NCBI GenBank assembly: GCA_013791855.1
Contig: VMTA01000019.1
Location: 124,001-188,000 of the forward strand
Origin: Sideroxydans sp.
GTDB taxonomy: Bacteria > Pseudomonadota > Gammaproteobacteria > Burkholderiales > Gallionellaceae
Length of the DNA: 64,000 nt
Reading direction: 5' to 3'
Made by a program: the position numbers and the translations under genes. Positions 17,637 to 26,848 of the stretch are shown piece after piece. The notes under the pieces were generated by a model. It saw only the letters and a program-made list of their open reading frames with translations, was not told the origin of the DNA and did no database searches. The number at the start of each line of letters is the position of its first letter. The first letter of the stretch is position 1.

Positions 17637-18191
17637 ATGTTCACATTGAGTCTACATGGAGAAGAAAGTACTCAGGCCCTGCTGCAATCGGGCCGTTCCT
17701 ATTGCCTCATCGTCCGTTCTGAATCTCAACGCGCCGCTTTGCTCAAGAATCTGGGCGAGCAGGCCGGCGTGGTCATCGTGCCGCATAACGGCGGTCTCAT
17801 CAGTAATCTCCGGGTTTGGGAGAACATCATCCTGCCCGTGCAGTATCATGGCATCCAGCTGCCGGGAAAACTTGAAGACAACGTGACTGCCTTGCTAGAT
17901 CAATGCGGTTTGTCGGACGAGACCGTCTTGTCGGCGCTGATGCTCAAGTTGCCCGACCAGCTCACTTTGTACGAGAAGCGCCTGGTAGGTTTTGTAAGGG
18001 CCATGTTGATGGGGCCGGAACTTATCATCTACGACGGTCTGAATGAAGGTTTGTCGCGCAAGGAATTGGTGATGGTGAACAAGTTCGATGCGGTATTCCG
18101 TTTGCACTTCCCGTTCAGGACTTCTGTTCTGGTCAGTTTTGAGGAAGACAGCGAAAAGAGCGATCCGGATCAGTTGCTGATCCATCTGTAA
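17637..18191 (+). CDS. Degenerate ABC ATPase-like subunit of an Mla-like system
   Basis: A 184-residue protein that keeps the outline of an MlaF-type ATPase but has lost its catalytic residues. The Walker A position reads VRSESQRAA (residues 26-34) instead of GxxGxGK[ST]. The Q-loop is PHNGGLISNLRVWENIILP, where MlaF-like proteins have FQ.GALF.SLTVWENV. The LSGGQ signature is replaced by LPDQL (105-109). Walker B is LIIYDGLNEG, with Gly replacing the catalytic Glu. The H-switch His is Phe168. It probably does not hydrolyse ATP and may be a structural or regulatory partner of the MlaE permease. The start at 17637 is 38 bases after tRNA-Val; the in-frame upstream start lies inside the tRNA. It precedes mlaD by five bases. 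Confidence 0.8.
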   Translation: MFTLSLHGEESTQALLQSGRSYCLIVRSESQRAALLKNLGEQAGVVIVPHNGGLISNLRVWENIILPVQYHGIQLPGKLEDNVTALLDQCGLSDETVLSALMLKLPDQLTLYEKRLVGFVRAMLMGPELIIYDGLNEGLSRKELVMVNKFDAVFRLHFPFRTSVLVSFEEDSEKSDPDQLLIHL

Positions 18192-18196
18192 CGACC

Positions 18197-19144
18197 ATGA
18201 AACTGAACAACTACAATCAACGTTTGCTGAATATCGAACAGCGTACAAAGCGCTTTTTGCTGGGTGCGCTCGGGGCGATGTTGTTGGCCTTGCTGCTGAT
18301 TGCCATCAAGCAGGACTACCTGGTGCGCAGCACAGCCATCTACTTCTTTGCGCCCAATGCGCAGGGACTGAATCAGGGGATGGCAGTCAAGTTCATCGGT
18401 TTTAAGGTAGGGAGTGTCAAGGAAGTCAGCATGCAGCCCAATGCGACCGTGCGCGTAAAAGTGTCATTGGACGATGAATATGTGCATCTGATCGGTCTGG
18501 ATGCGAAAGCGCGTCTGATCAAGGAAGCGCTGGTCGGCGAGAGTGTGGTCGAGATCATTCCCGGCTCGCAGCAGGTGCAGCAGGTGACACAGAACAGCGT
18601 GCTCCAGTTCGAACGCGGGCAGGATGCCAGTAGTATCGCCGAGAGTATGGCTGCGCAGCTTCAACCTATCCTGAACGATATCCGCCAGATCACTGCCAGC
18701 ATCAACAATCCGAATGGCGAGATCCAGCAGACGCTGAAGAACCTGAACCAGGTGACAGGTGATCTGCGCGAGACAGTCAAACAATTCACCCAACTTGGGG
18801 TCAGCGGCAATCAGAAGCTGGACAGCGTACATGGCAAGCTGGACAAGGCGCTCGATAGTGTGAATGCCAATCTGGAGGTGATGGACAAGGCGATCCCGCG
18901 TCTGGTCGACAAGGCCGATGCAACGCTGGATAACGTGCAGACCGCCACCACGGACATCAAACGGATGACTGCCGATACGGCCGGAGAGTTGCCGGCATTC
19001 ATCCATAACAGTAACGCTTTGGTGCAGGACAGCCAGGACATGCTGGAAGGCGCGAAGCAATCTTGGCCGTTCAGCGGCTGGTTCCGCAAGCCTGAGGCTC
19101 AAGTGTTGCCGGTGGACGGTTATGTGCCACCAGAGAAACCCTGA
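18197..19144 (+). CDS. MlaD/MCE-family lipid-transport protein
   Basis: Periplasmic, membrane-anchored MCE protein expected to bind phospholipid in an Mla-type pathway. One N-terminal transmembrane helix (FLLGALGAMLLALLLIAI, about residues 20-38) is followed by a single MCE domain (about 45-120) with LNQGMAVKFIGFKVGSVKEV. A long helical, Gln/Asn-rich region with tandem coiled-coil-like repeats (LDSVHGKLDKALDSVNANLEVMD) follows. At 315 residues it is longer than E. coli MlaD (about 180). Its stop overlaps the next start, so translation is coupled to the lipoprotein gene. Confidence 0.88.
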   Translation: MKLNNYNQRLLNIEQRTKRFLLGALGAMLLALLLIAIKQDYLVRSTAIYFFAPNAQGLNQGMAVKFIGFKVGSVKEVSMQPNATVRVKVSLDDEYVHLIGLDAKARLIKEALVGESVVEIIPGSQQVQQVTQNSVLQFERGQDASSIAESMAAQLQPILNDIRQITASINNPNGEIQQTLKNLNQVTGDLRETVKQFTQLGVSGNQKLDSVHGKLDKALDSVNANLEVMDKAIPRLVDKADATLDNVQTATTDIKRMTADTAGELPAFIHNSNALVQDSQDMLEGAKQSWPFSGWFRKPEAQVLPVDGYVPPEKP

Positions 19145-19941
19145 TGATGGACCGGCTGCGACTTTCCTCGGCGATTGTGCTTTCTGGTCTGTTATTTCTG
19201 ACGGCCTGCGGACAGACGGCACCCCTGCGTAACGCAAGGCTGGAACTGGCGGCAGAATATAGCCAGAGTGCGCAGCGTGCGTATGATCGAGGCGACTACC
19301 ATGTAGCGCTAAGGCAATATGAAATGGCCTTGCAGGTGGATGTCGCCGTTGAGAACATCGCTGGTATCGCTATTGATATGTTGAATCTGGCTCGCGTGAA
19401 CCAGATGCTGGGTCGTTGGGAAGTTGCCAATGCGTATCTGGACAAGTTGCTGCAAGACAGTGCGTTGGAATATGGGACGCCATATTTGGCAACCGCTGCG
19501 ACTCAAAAGTCCTTGTTGCTACTGCAACAAGGGGATGTGAAGGGTGCCCGACTCTGGTTGGAAAAGGCATCGGCATGGTGCGTCGCGGAATGCTCGCTCG
19601 CGAGCGTGATCGACAATGCTCGTGCCGCGATCGCATTGCGTGAAAAGGATAGTGATCAGGCTTTGCATTGGGCGGAGCGAGCCGCGTCAGCCAGTCGTGG
19701 CGATTCGCCCCTGGAATATGCCAACGCCCTGCGCTATATGAGCGAAGCTCAGTTGATGCGTGCCGAGTTCGCGACAGCTTCGCGATTGGCTGATGAGGCG
19801 CTGGTGGTGGATAAATCACTGGGATTGCCTGAAAAGATCAAGCAGGACCTGCTGCTGTTGGCCGCTGCATACGTGGGGCTGGGCGACACCGAGCAGGCTA
19901 AGCGATACCGCGAGCGCGCCTCGCGCATCGTTGCAAGGTGA
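19144..19941 (+). CDS. Lipoprotein with TPR-like repeats, Mla-like operon
   Basis: A 265-residue predicted lipoprotein. The signal ends in the lipobox LTAC (Cys near residue 22). The mature part is alpha-helical with TPR-like pairs such as YSQSAQRAYDRGDYHVALRQYEMALQ and AYVGLGDTEQAKRYRERAS. In the intermembrane transport context it could be an outer-membrane-anchored adaptor, comparable in location to other lipoproteins of MCE systems; that is inferred. Two adjacent ATGs at 19144 and 19147 are possible starts. Its end overlaps the next gene by four bases. Confidence 0.75.
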   Translation: MMDRLRLSSAIVLSGLLFLTACGQTAPLRNARLELAAEYSQSAQRAYDRGDYHVALRQYEMALQVDVAVENIAGIAIDMLNLARVNQMLGRWEVANAYLDKLLQDSALEYGTPYLATAATQKSLLLLQQGDVKGARLWLEKASAWCVAECSLASVIDNARAAIALREKDSDQALHWAERAASASRGDSPLEYANALRYMSEAQLMRAEFATASRLADEALVVDKSLGLPEKIKQDLLLLAAAYVGLGDTEQAKRYRERASRIVAR

Positions 19942-21731
19942 GCGGCATGGGCATGCTTGAACGCTTGCAGGATCCGCGATTCAGATGGCTGCTGGGTTTG
20001 GCTATCTGTCTGGTAATCGCCTTGGGTATTTCATATTTTCAAACCGGAGACGGCCTGAGCAGGAGGATACTGGATCGTCAGTTCGATCTTCTGCATCAAC
20101 GATCCGCGCATCCGATACAGAACGATGTGGTCATCGTCGGCATCGACGAGGATAGCTTCAGGAAATTCAAGGAACCCTTCGAGTTGTGGCATCCCCATCT
20201 GGCCAGTTTTCTGCAGGCCATGGAGTCGGCCAAGCCCAGCGTGCTCGGGCTTGATATCGCCTTACCTGAACGATCCTACCAATTCATGCTGCCTCACTAT
20301 GAAGATGGACTGGTTAAGGCGTTGCAAGCGCTCAGCGCACAGACCCCTGTCGTGCTGGCACGCAAGCCGGATGCTGAAGGTGCTTTACGCCCTGTGGATG
20401 GCGCGTTGGCTGCCTCGGTCGCGGATGCCCCGGCTTCGGTCATGCTCTGCCTTGACGGGGATGGTGTGCTCCGACGTTTCGATCTCAATCGTTGCACTGT
20501 GAACGCGCAGGGAACCAGCTTCGCTGAAAAGGTCGCTGCCCGGCTGGGCGTGGCGCATCCGGGAGTCGGCATTGTGGATTTCAGTGCGGGCCAGAAGTTC
20601 GACTACATTCCATTCTCACGCGTGCTGGAATGGCAGGGGCAGGCTGACAAGCAGCGACTAGTTGCCACTTTTTCCGGTAGAACCGTGCTGTTGGGCGTTG
20701 TTTCTGCGCGTGCTGAGAAGGTGCGAGTTCCAGTGCCCATGGCGGTATGGTCACCGATGGATAAGCGTGTGTCGGAAGTGTTGGTGCAGGCGCAGATTTT
20801 GCGTTCAATGACAGGGAAAGGCTTGATCCGCGAGCTGCCGCTGTGGGGCAGTGTAATTCTTGTGCTAGCCGCTGCTTTGCTGTGGTTGGGACGTACAGGC
20901 TGGATCAAGCTGGCGGTATTCGCAGTGACTCCAGTCGCGCTTTGGCTGCTGGCAACCTGGATGTTGGGGGTCGGTATCTATCTGCCTTTGGGGGGCATTC
21001 TGCTTTCCGGTTTGTTCGCATTCATGGCGCGGCTTGGGTATGAATCGGTGATGCAGATACGCGGCCGTGAAGGATTGCGGGAGCTCTTCGATAGTTATGT
21101 CAATCGCGAGGCGTTGAACGGGATCATGAGTGGCAAGATCGATTCACGCACGGATGGGGAGCGTGTGCGGGTGTGCCTGTTGCATGCGCGTATCAAAGAT
21201 TTCAGTCGGCGGGTGCAGGAGTGTGAGCCGCAGGCATCAGTGTCGCTGTTGAATGACTACTTCTCCGAAATGGCTATTGCGGTACATCAGCACAAGGGCA
21301 CGCTCGATAAATTCGTTGGGAGCGAGCTGGGGGCCTTCTTTGGGGCGCCACAAACACTTGAAAGTCCGGAGCGGAATGCGCTCGAGGCGGCACAGGAGAT
21401 GTTGCAGCGGCAGCGCGAAGTGAATGAACGATTGCTGGAGAGCGGAATGCCCGCGATCGAGATCGAGATCGCCTTACATGTGGGGCAGGTGGTGGTCGGG
21501 CATGTCGGATCGTCTGCGCGCAAGGATTACACGGCACTCGGCTCCGAAATCGATGTCGTGAAAGCGCTCGTGGAATTGGCGAAGAGCGCGGGATGTCCTG
21601 TGGTCTGCTCCGCAGAAGTGGCTGAAGTGGTCAGGGTTGCGGGCGGTATCTCGGAAGTTGGCATAAGGCAGGTCGGTGGCGCGGACCTTCATGTCTACGC
21701 ATGGACGCCGCCCTTGCTCGGGGGGCAGTGA
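19938..21731 (+). CDS. CHASE2-domain protein with degenerate class III cyclase domain
   Basis: A 597-residue membrane protein. An N-terminal helix (residues 14-32) precedes a periplasmic CHASE2 sensor (about 40-285), then come three helices (about 297-370) and a cytoplasmic class III nucleotide-cyclase fold (about 385-590). The cyclase motifs look inactivated. The first metal Asp of FADIRGF-type motifs is Arg418 (HARIKDF). The second is Ser462 (KFVGSELGAFF instead of GDxxxA). The usual N...R pair after DYT.LG is Asp539/Ala543. It is probably a signalling pseudoenzyme. GTG at 19938 is used because it overlaps the lipoprotein stop; ATG at 19947 is possible. Its stop overlaps the MlaE start. Confidence 0.78.
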   Translation: MSGMGMLERLQDPRFRWLLGLAICLVIALGISYFQTGDGLSRRILDRQFDLLHQRSAHPIQNDVVIVGIDEDSFRKFKEPFELWHPHLASFLQAMESAKPSVLGLDIALPERSYQFMLPHYEDGLVKALQALSAQTPVVLARKPDAEGALRPVDGALAASVADAPASVMLCLDGDGVLRRFDLNRCTVNAQGTSFAEKVAARLGVAHPGVGIVDFSAGQKFDYIPFSRVLEWQGQADKQRLVATFSGRTVLLGVVSARAEKVRVPVPMAVWSPMDKRVSEVLVQAQILRSMTGKGLIRELPLWGSVILVLAAALLWLGRTGWIKLAVFAVTPVALWLLATWMLGVGIYLPLGGILLSGLFAFMARLGYESVMQIRGREGLRELFDSYVNREALNGIMSGKIDSRTDGERVRVCLLHARIKDFSRRVQECEPQASVSLLNDYFSEMAIAVHQHKGTLDKFVGSELGAFFGAPQTLESPERNALEAAQEMLQRQREVNERLLESGMPAIEIEIALHVGQVVVGHVGSSARKDYTALGSEIDVVKALVELAKSAGCPVVCSAEVAEVVRVAGGISEVGIRQVGGADLHVYAWTPPLLGGQ

Positions 21732-22513
21732 TGGGCGGCTTCTGGAGGCGCGTGCTGGTCAGGCTGCAGATGCGGCAAGTCCGGCAGACGATATTCGGTT
21801 CGCTTGCCTTGCTGTGGTATGCGTTCAATAACCTTCATGTCTTGCGCCTTTCGCCGGTGAACGCCGTGTTCCAGCGCCAACTGTTCTTTACCGGTGTCGA
21901 GGCGCTCGGCATTGTGGCGATCTTTGGCTTGCTGAGCGGCGCACTCGTCATCACGCAGATCACCTCCCTCATCGGCGGGGATAGCACGCTGGCAGTGAAG
22001 ATATTGATCTGGACCATCGTGCGCGAGATCGGCCCCTTGTTCGCCGCCATCATCATCGTCGCGCGTAGCAGTGCGGCCATCGCTTCCGAACTTGCCTTGA
22101 TGAAGACGCGCGGCGAGATGAAGAGTCTGGAGCGGATGGGCATCTCCCCGCAAGATTATCTGCTGGTACCCCGTATCGTGGGTGTGACGCTGGCCGTGCT
22201 GGCCTTGACCATTTACTTCCAGCTCGTCGCCATCGGTGGCGGATTGGCGATCAGTGCTTTGTTCCAGAACGTATCCTGGCTGGACCAGGTCGGCCGCTTC
22301 CTGCAGACGGTGAAGTTGAGCGAGTTTGCGGTGGTGGCTTTCAAAGGTTGTCTGTTCGGATTGGCCATCTCCAGCATCTCTTGCTACAACGGCATGCAGG
22401 CACAGCCTTCTGTGACCGAGGTGCCCAAGGTCGCCATCAAGGCAGTTCTGCAGAGTCTGCTGTTCGTGTTTGCGCTGGATGCGCTGATCGCCTACCTGAA
22501 CATGAGCTGGTGA
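21731..22513 (+). CDS. MlaE-family lipid ABC transporter permease
   Basis: Inner-membrane permease of the MlaE/YrbE family, 260 residues with about five or six membrane segments. It carries the family-typical TIVREIGPLFAAIIIVARSSAAIASELALMKTRGEM, the glutamate/arginine-rich coupling loop region, and a C-terminal stretch GLAISSISCYNGMQAQ. Start ATG 21731 overlaps the preceding stop (TGATG). It must normally pair with an active MlaF-type ATPase; the only ATPase relative in this operon is degenerate, so either an ATPase from elsewhere is used or the mechanism differs. Confidence 0.88.
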   Translation: MGGFWRRVLVRLQMRQVRQTIFGSLALLWYAFNNLHVLRLSPVNAVFQRQLFFTGVEALGIVAIFGLLSGALVITQITSLIGGDSTLAVKILIWTIVREIGPLFAAIIIVARSSAAIASELALMKTRGEMKSLERMGISPQDYLLVPRIVGVTLAVLALTIYFQLVAIGGGLAISALFQNVSWLDQVGRFLQTVKLSEFAVVAFKGCLFGLAISSISCYNGMQAQPSVTEVPKVAIKAVLQSLLFVFALDALIAYLNMSW

Positions 22514-22520
22514 GTTGCGA

Positions 22521-22526
22521 TATACT
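22521..22526 (+). promoter_or_regulatory. -10 box for thrS
   Basis: TATACT followed by gcgcgccctg lies just after the mlaE stop. No clear -35 is seen. The predicted transcript starts near 22533 and has a leader of about 77 bases containing a strong hairpin (22567-22586). Confidence 0.45.
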
Positions 22527-22566
22527 GCGCGCCCTGTGGCGTATGTGCGCCTGAACAAATATTGAT

Positions 22567-22586
22567 AGTGCGGCGCAGGCCGCACT
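22567..22586 (+). promoter_or_regulatory. Hairpin in the thrS 5' leader
   Basis: AGTGCGGC (22567-22574) pairs perfectly with GCCGCACT (22579-22586) around the loop GCAG. No T-run follows, so it is not a terminator. It lies 24 bases upstream of the thrS ATG. thrS is translationally autoregulated in Escherichia coli through tRNA-like leader hairpins; whether this one does so is unknown. Confidence 0.5.
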
Positions 22587-22609
22587 TGCTTTATAAAGAG
22601 TGGATCGAA

Positions 22610-24523
22610 ATGCCTGTCATAACACTACCGGATGGTTCTCAACGCAGTTTCGAAGGTCCTGTAACGGTTGCCGAGGTTGCGCAAAGCATCGGTGCCGGTC
22701 TGGCGCGTGCCGCGCTGGCTGGCAAAGTGGATGGAGCCTTGGTGGATACTTCCTACCAGATCTCTGGCGATGCGCAGTTGGCCATCATCACGGACAGGGA
22801 TGCGGATGGTCTTGATCTTATTCGCCATTCCACAGCGCATCTGCTGGCCTATGCGGTGAAGGAGTTGTTCCCCGAGGCGCAGGTGACCATCGGTCCGATG
22901 ATCGAGAATGGCTTCTACTACGATTTCGCCTATTCGCGTCCTTTTACACCGGAAGACCTGACCGCCATCGAAAAGCGCATGGCGGAGCTGGCCAAGAAAG
23001 ACCTGCCGGTGACGCGCAATGTATTGCCGCGCGACGAGGCAGTGGCCTATTTCAAATCCATCGGAGAGAAGTACAAGGCCGAGCTCATCGAGTCCATTCC
23101 TGCGGATCAGGAGGTTTCGCTGTATAGCGAGGGTGAATTCACCGATCTGTGCCGCGGCCCGCATGTGCCATCCACTGGCAAGCTCAAGGTTTTCAAACTG
23201 ATGAAGGTTGCCGGTGCTTATTGGCGCGGCGACTCGAAGAACGAGATGCTGCAACGCATTTACGGCACGGCTTGGGCGAAGAAAGAAGACCTGGAAGCCT
23301 ACCTGCATCAACTGGAAGAAGCCGAGAAGCGAGATCATCGCAAGTTGGGCAAGCAGCTGGATCTGTTCCATATGCAGGACGAGGCGCCCGGCATGGTGTT
23401 CTGGCACCCGAAAGGCTGGGCGATGTGGCAGGTGATCGAACAATACATGCGCGGCGTGTACCGCGATAACGGATATCAGGAGATCCGCTGCCCGCAGATA
23501 ATAGACCGCGTGTTGTGGGAGAAGTCCGGCCATTGGGAGCACTACAAGGCCAATATGTTCACCACTGAGTCGGAGAAACACGACTACGCGATCAAACCGA
23601 TGAACTGTCCCGGCCATGTGCAGGTGTTCAATGCCGACCTGCGCTCCTATCGCGAGCTGCCTTTGCGCTATGGCGAATTCGGCTCCTGCCATCGCAACGA
23701 GCCTTCCGGCGGCCTGCATGGCCTGATGCGCGTGCGTGGTTTCGTGCAGGACGATGGACACGTGTTCTGTACAGAAGAGCAGATCGAATCGGAAGTGACG
23801 GCATTCAATGCACTGGTGCTGAAGGTCTACAAGGACTTTGGCTTCAATGATGTGGTGGTCAAACTCGCCCTGCGCCCGGAAGGACGGGTCGGCTCGGACG
23901 AGATTTGGGATAAATCGGAGAATGCATTGCGTGCTGCATTGACTGCATCAGGCATGGAATGGGTGGAACTGCCGGGTGAAGGAGCGTTCTACGGTCCTAA
24001 GATCGAATTCCACATCAAGGACGCCATCGGCCGCTCTTGGCAGTGCGGCACGATACAGGTGGACTTTTCCATGCCGGGCCGCCTGGGGGCTGAATATGTC
24101 GACGAGGACAACAGCCGAAAAGTGCCGGTGATGTTGCATCGTGCGGTATTGGGGTCTCTGGAGCGCTTCATCGGGATTCTGGTTGAGAATCACTCCGGAG
24201 CCCTGCCGTTGTGGCTGGCGCCGGTGCAAATGGTGGTGATGAACATCTCGCAGGCGCAGGAGGCGTATGCGGCTAAAACAGCCGATGCTTTGCGAGATGC
24301 AGGGTTCAGAGTGCAATCTGATTTGCGCAATGAGAAGATTACCTATAAAATCCGCGAACATAGCTTGCAGAAGTTGCCTTACCAGCTGATCATCGGCGAT
24401 AAGGAAATGGCTGCTGGCCTCGTTGCCGTGCGGAACCGCCAAGGTGAAGACCTTGGGCAGATATCGGTGGAGGCGTTCATAGAGCGCTTGAACACCGAGC
24501 TGCATGCGGGAAGCGCGGTTTAA
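22610..24523 (+). CDS. thrS: Threonyl-tRNA synthetase
   Basis: Class II aminoacyl-tRNA synthetase, 637 residues. The TGS domain starts [16 protein letters not shown]. The editing domain has [24 protein letters not shown] (HxxxH) and the later DLCRGPH. The catalytic core has [17 protein letters not shown]-type [25 protein letters not shown] (motif 2), and motif 3 near [20 protein letters not shown]. The anticodon domain closes the protein. Start at 22610 with AAAGAG nearby; the upstream in-frame start runs through the leader hairpin. infC follows closely. Confidence 0.97.
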   Translation: MPVITLPDGSQRSFEGPVTVAEVAQSIGAGLARAALAGKVDGALVDTSYQISGDAQLAIITDRDADGLDLIRHSTAHLLAYAVKELFPEAQVTIGPMIENGFYYDFAYSRPFTPEDLTAIEKRMAELAKKDLPVTRNVLPRDEAVAYFKSIGEKYKAELIESIPADQEVSLYSEGEFTDLCRGPHVPSTGKLKVFKLMKVAGAYWRGDSKNEMLQRIYGTAWAKKEDLEAYLHQLEEAEKRDHRKLGKQLDLFHMQDEAPGMVFWHPKGWAMWQVIEQYMRGVYRDNGYQEIRCPQIIDRVLWEKSGHWEHYKANMFTTESEKHDYAIKPMNCPGHVQVFNADLRSYRELPLRYGEFGSCHRNEPSGGLHGLMRVRGFVQDDGHVFCTEEQIESEVTAFNALVLKVYKDFGFNDVVVKLALRPEGRVGSDEIWDKSENALRAALTASGMEWVELPGEGAFYGPKIEFHIKDAIGRSWQCGTIQVDFSMPGRLGAEYVDEDNSRKVPVMLHRAVLGSLERFIGILVENHSGALPLWLAPVQMVVMNISQAQEAYAAKTADALRDAGFRVQSDLRNEKITYKIREHSLQKLPYQLIIGDKEMAAGLVAVRNRQGEDLGQISVEAFIERLNTELHAGSAV

Positions 24524-24543
24524 TTTTTATTGGAGTAATTGCA

Positions 24544-25065
24544 ATAGCACAGGATAAGTCGCAGCGTTTGAATGAGCAGATAACGGCACCACAGGTGCGG
24601 CTCATCGGCGCGGAGGGAGAGCAGGTTGGTATCGTGGCAGTAGCGGAAGCACTGCGCATGGCTGATGAAGCGGAACTGGATCTGGTGGAGATCGCGCCTT
24701 TGGCGGAACCACCAGTTTGCCGCATCATGGATTTCGGCAAGTTCAAGTATGCCGAAAGCAAAAAGCAGCACGAAGCCAAACTTAAGCAGAAACAGGTGCA
24801 AGTCAAGGAAATCAAATTCCGTCCCGGTACGGACGAAGGTGATTACAACATCAAGTTACGTAACTTGACGCGCTTCCTTGCTGACGGCGACAAGACCAAG
24901 ATCACATTGCGGTTCCGTGGTCGTGAAATGGCCCACCAGGAAATCGGTATGCGCTTGATCGAGCGCATCAAGGCCGATCTGGAGGAGCATGGCGTAGTTG
25001 AGCAGTTCCCGAAGATGGAAGGCCGTCAGATGGTGATGGTCATTGCGCCGAAGAAGAAGATCTAA
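24544..25065 (+). CDS. infC: Translation initiation factor IF-3, non-canonical start
   Basis: IF3 keeps ribosomal subunits apart and discriminates against non-standard start codons. [24 protein letters not shown] and the C-terminal [26 protein letters not shown] are canonical. No ATG/GTG exists at the expected N terminus. The frame reads ATT (24538) GCA ATA (24544) GCA CAG GAT AAG. GGAG at 24532-24535 is eight bases before ATA but only two before ATT, so I annotate ATA (173 residues). ATT (175 residues) remains possible; the TTG at 24568 would cut conserved sequence. A poor start codon is the basis of IF3 autoregulation. Confidence 0.9.
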   Translation: MAQDKSQRLNEQITAPQVRLIGAEGEQVGIVAVAEALRMADEAELDLVEIAPLAEPPVCRIMDFGKFKYAESKKQHEAKLKQKQVQVKEIKFRPGTDEGDYNIKLRNLTRFLADGDKTKITLRFRGREMAHQEIGMRLIERIKADLEEHGVVEQFPKMEGRQMVMVIAPKKKI

Positions 25066-25199
25066 GAATCAGGTTGCATCGTGACGAAGCAAGGGGCTGT
25101 CGTTACGGTGGTTGTGGAAAGTGCCCCAAACAAGTGATTTCGGGTCGTTAAGTGTTCCTGTCAGGAACCTCCCGACGTCATAAAATAAACGGAGTCGTT
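25066..25199 (+). promoter_or_regulatory. infC-rpmI spacer with paired elements (candidate L20 leader)
   Basis: The 134-base spacer contains GGGGC (25093-25097) complementary to GCCCC (25123-25127). It also has a nested hairpin, GTTCCTG (25154-25160)/CAGGAAC (25162-25168), enclosed by CGGG (25141-25144)/CCCG (25171-25174). Ribosomal protein L20 represses rpmI-rplT translation through a folded leader in several bacteria. The equivalence here is inferred from position and pairing only. Confidence 0.45.
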
Positions 25200-25397
25200 A
25201 TGCCAAAGATGAAGACCAAGAGCAGTGCGAAGAAGCGCTTCCGCGTTCGTGCGGGGGGCAGCATCAAGCGCGGCCAGGCGTTCAAGCGCCACATCCTTAC
25301 CAAGAAAACCACCAAGAACAAGCGTCAACTGCGTGGCTCTACAGGTGTCCATGAAACCAACACGGCGTCCGTTCGCGCCATGATGCCCTACGCATAA
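25200..25397 (+). CDS. rpmI: 50S ribosomal protein bL35
   Basis: Small basic large-subunit protein, 65 residues: [24 protein letters not shown], then [18 protein letters not shown], both typical of L35. GGAG at 25191-25194 sets the start; the upstream in-frame start at 25152 lies in the structured leader. rplT follows after 11 bases. Confidence 0.97.
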   Translation: MPKMKTKSSAKKRFRVRAGGSIKRGQAFKRHILTKKTTKNKRQLRGSTGVHETNTASVRAMMPYA

Positions 25398-25408
25398 GGA
25401 GTTAGAAA

Positions 25409-25768
25409 ATGCCAAGAGTAAAACGTGGTGTAACGGCGCGTGCGCGCCATAAGAAGATCTTAGACAAAGCCAAGGGTTACCGCGGCCGTCGCAAGAACGT
25501 TTACCGTGTCGCCAAAGAAGCGGTGATGAAGGCTGGTCAATATGCCTATCGTGACCGTCGTCAGAAGAAGCGTCAGTTCCGCACTCTGTGGATCGCTCGT
25601 ATCAATGCTGCTGCGCGTGAGCAGGGTCTGAGCTATAGCGTGTTCATGAACGGTCTGAAAAAGGCAGCGATCGATATTGACCGCAAAGTGCTGGCCGACT
25701 TGGCCGTGTTCGACAAAGCTGCATTCACGCAGATCGTCGGGCAAGCCAAAGCCAGCCTCGGCGCGTAA
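25409..25768 (+). CDS. rplT: 50S ribosomal protein bL20
   Basis: Early-assembly 23S rRNA-binding protein, 119 residues, with a highly basic N-terminal tail ([42 protein letters not shown]) and a globular C-terminal half. It is also the likely repressor of its own operon. A strong terminator follows at 25783. Confidence 0.97.
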   Translation: MPRVKRGVTARARHKKILDKAKGYRGRRKNVYRVAKEAVMKAGQYAYRDRRQKKRQFRTLWIARINAAAREQGLSYSVFMNGLKKAAIDIDRKVLADLAVFDKAAFTQIVGQAKASLGA

Positions 25769-25782
25769 TTATTGCGCTATAT

Positions 25783-26846
<1,064 letters not shown>

Positions 26847-26848
26847 AC

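Noticed and set aside
22625-23761. Minus-strand frame (378 aa) opposite thrS
   Set aside because: Antisense to conserved threonyl-tRNA synthetase motifs; no ribosome-binding site or recognisable domain.
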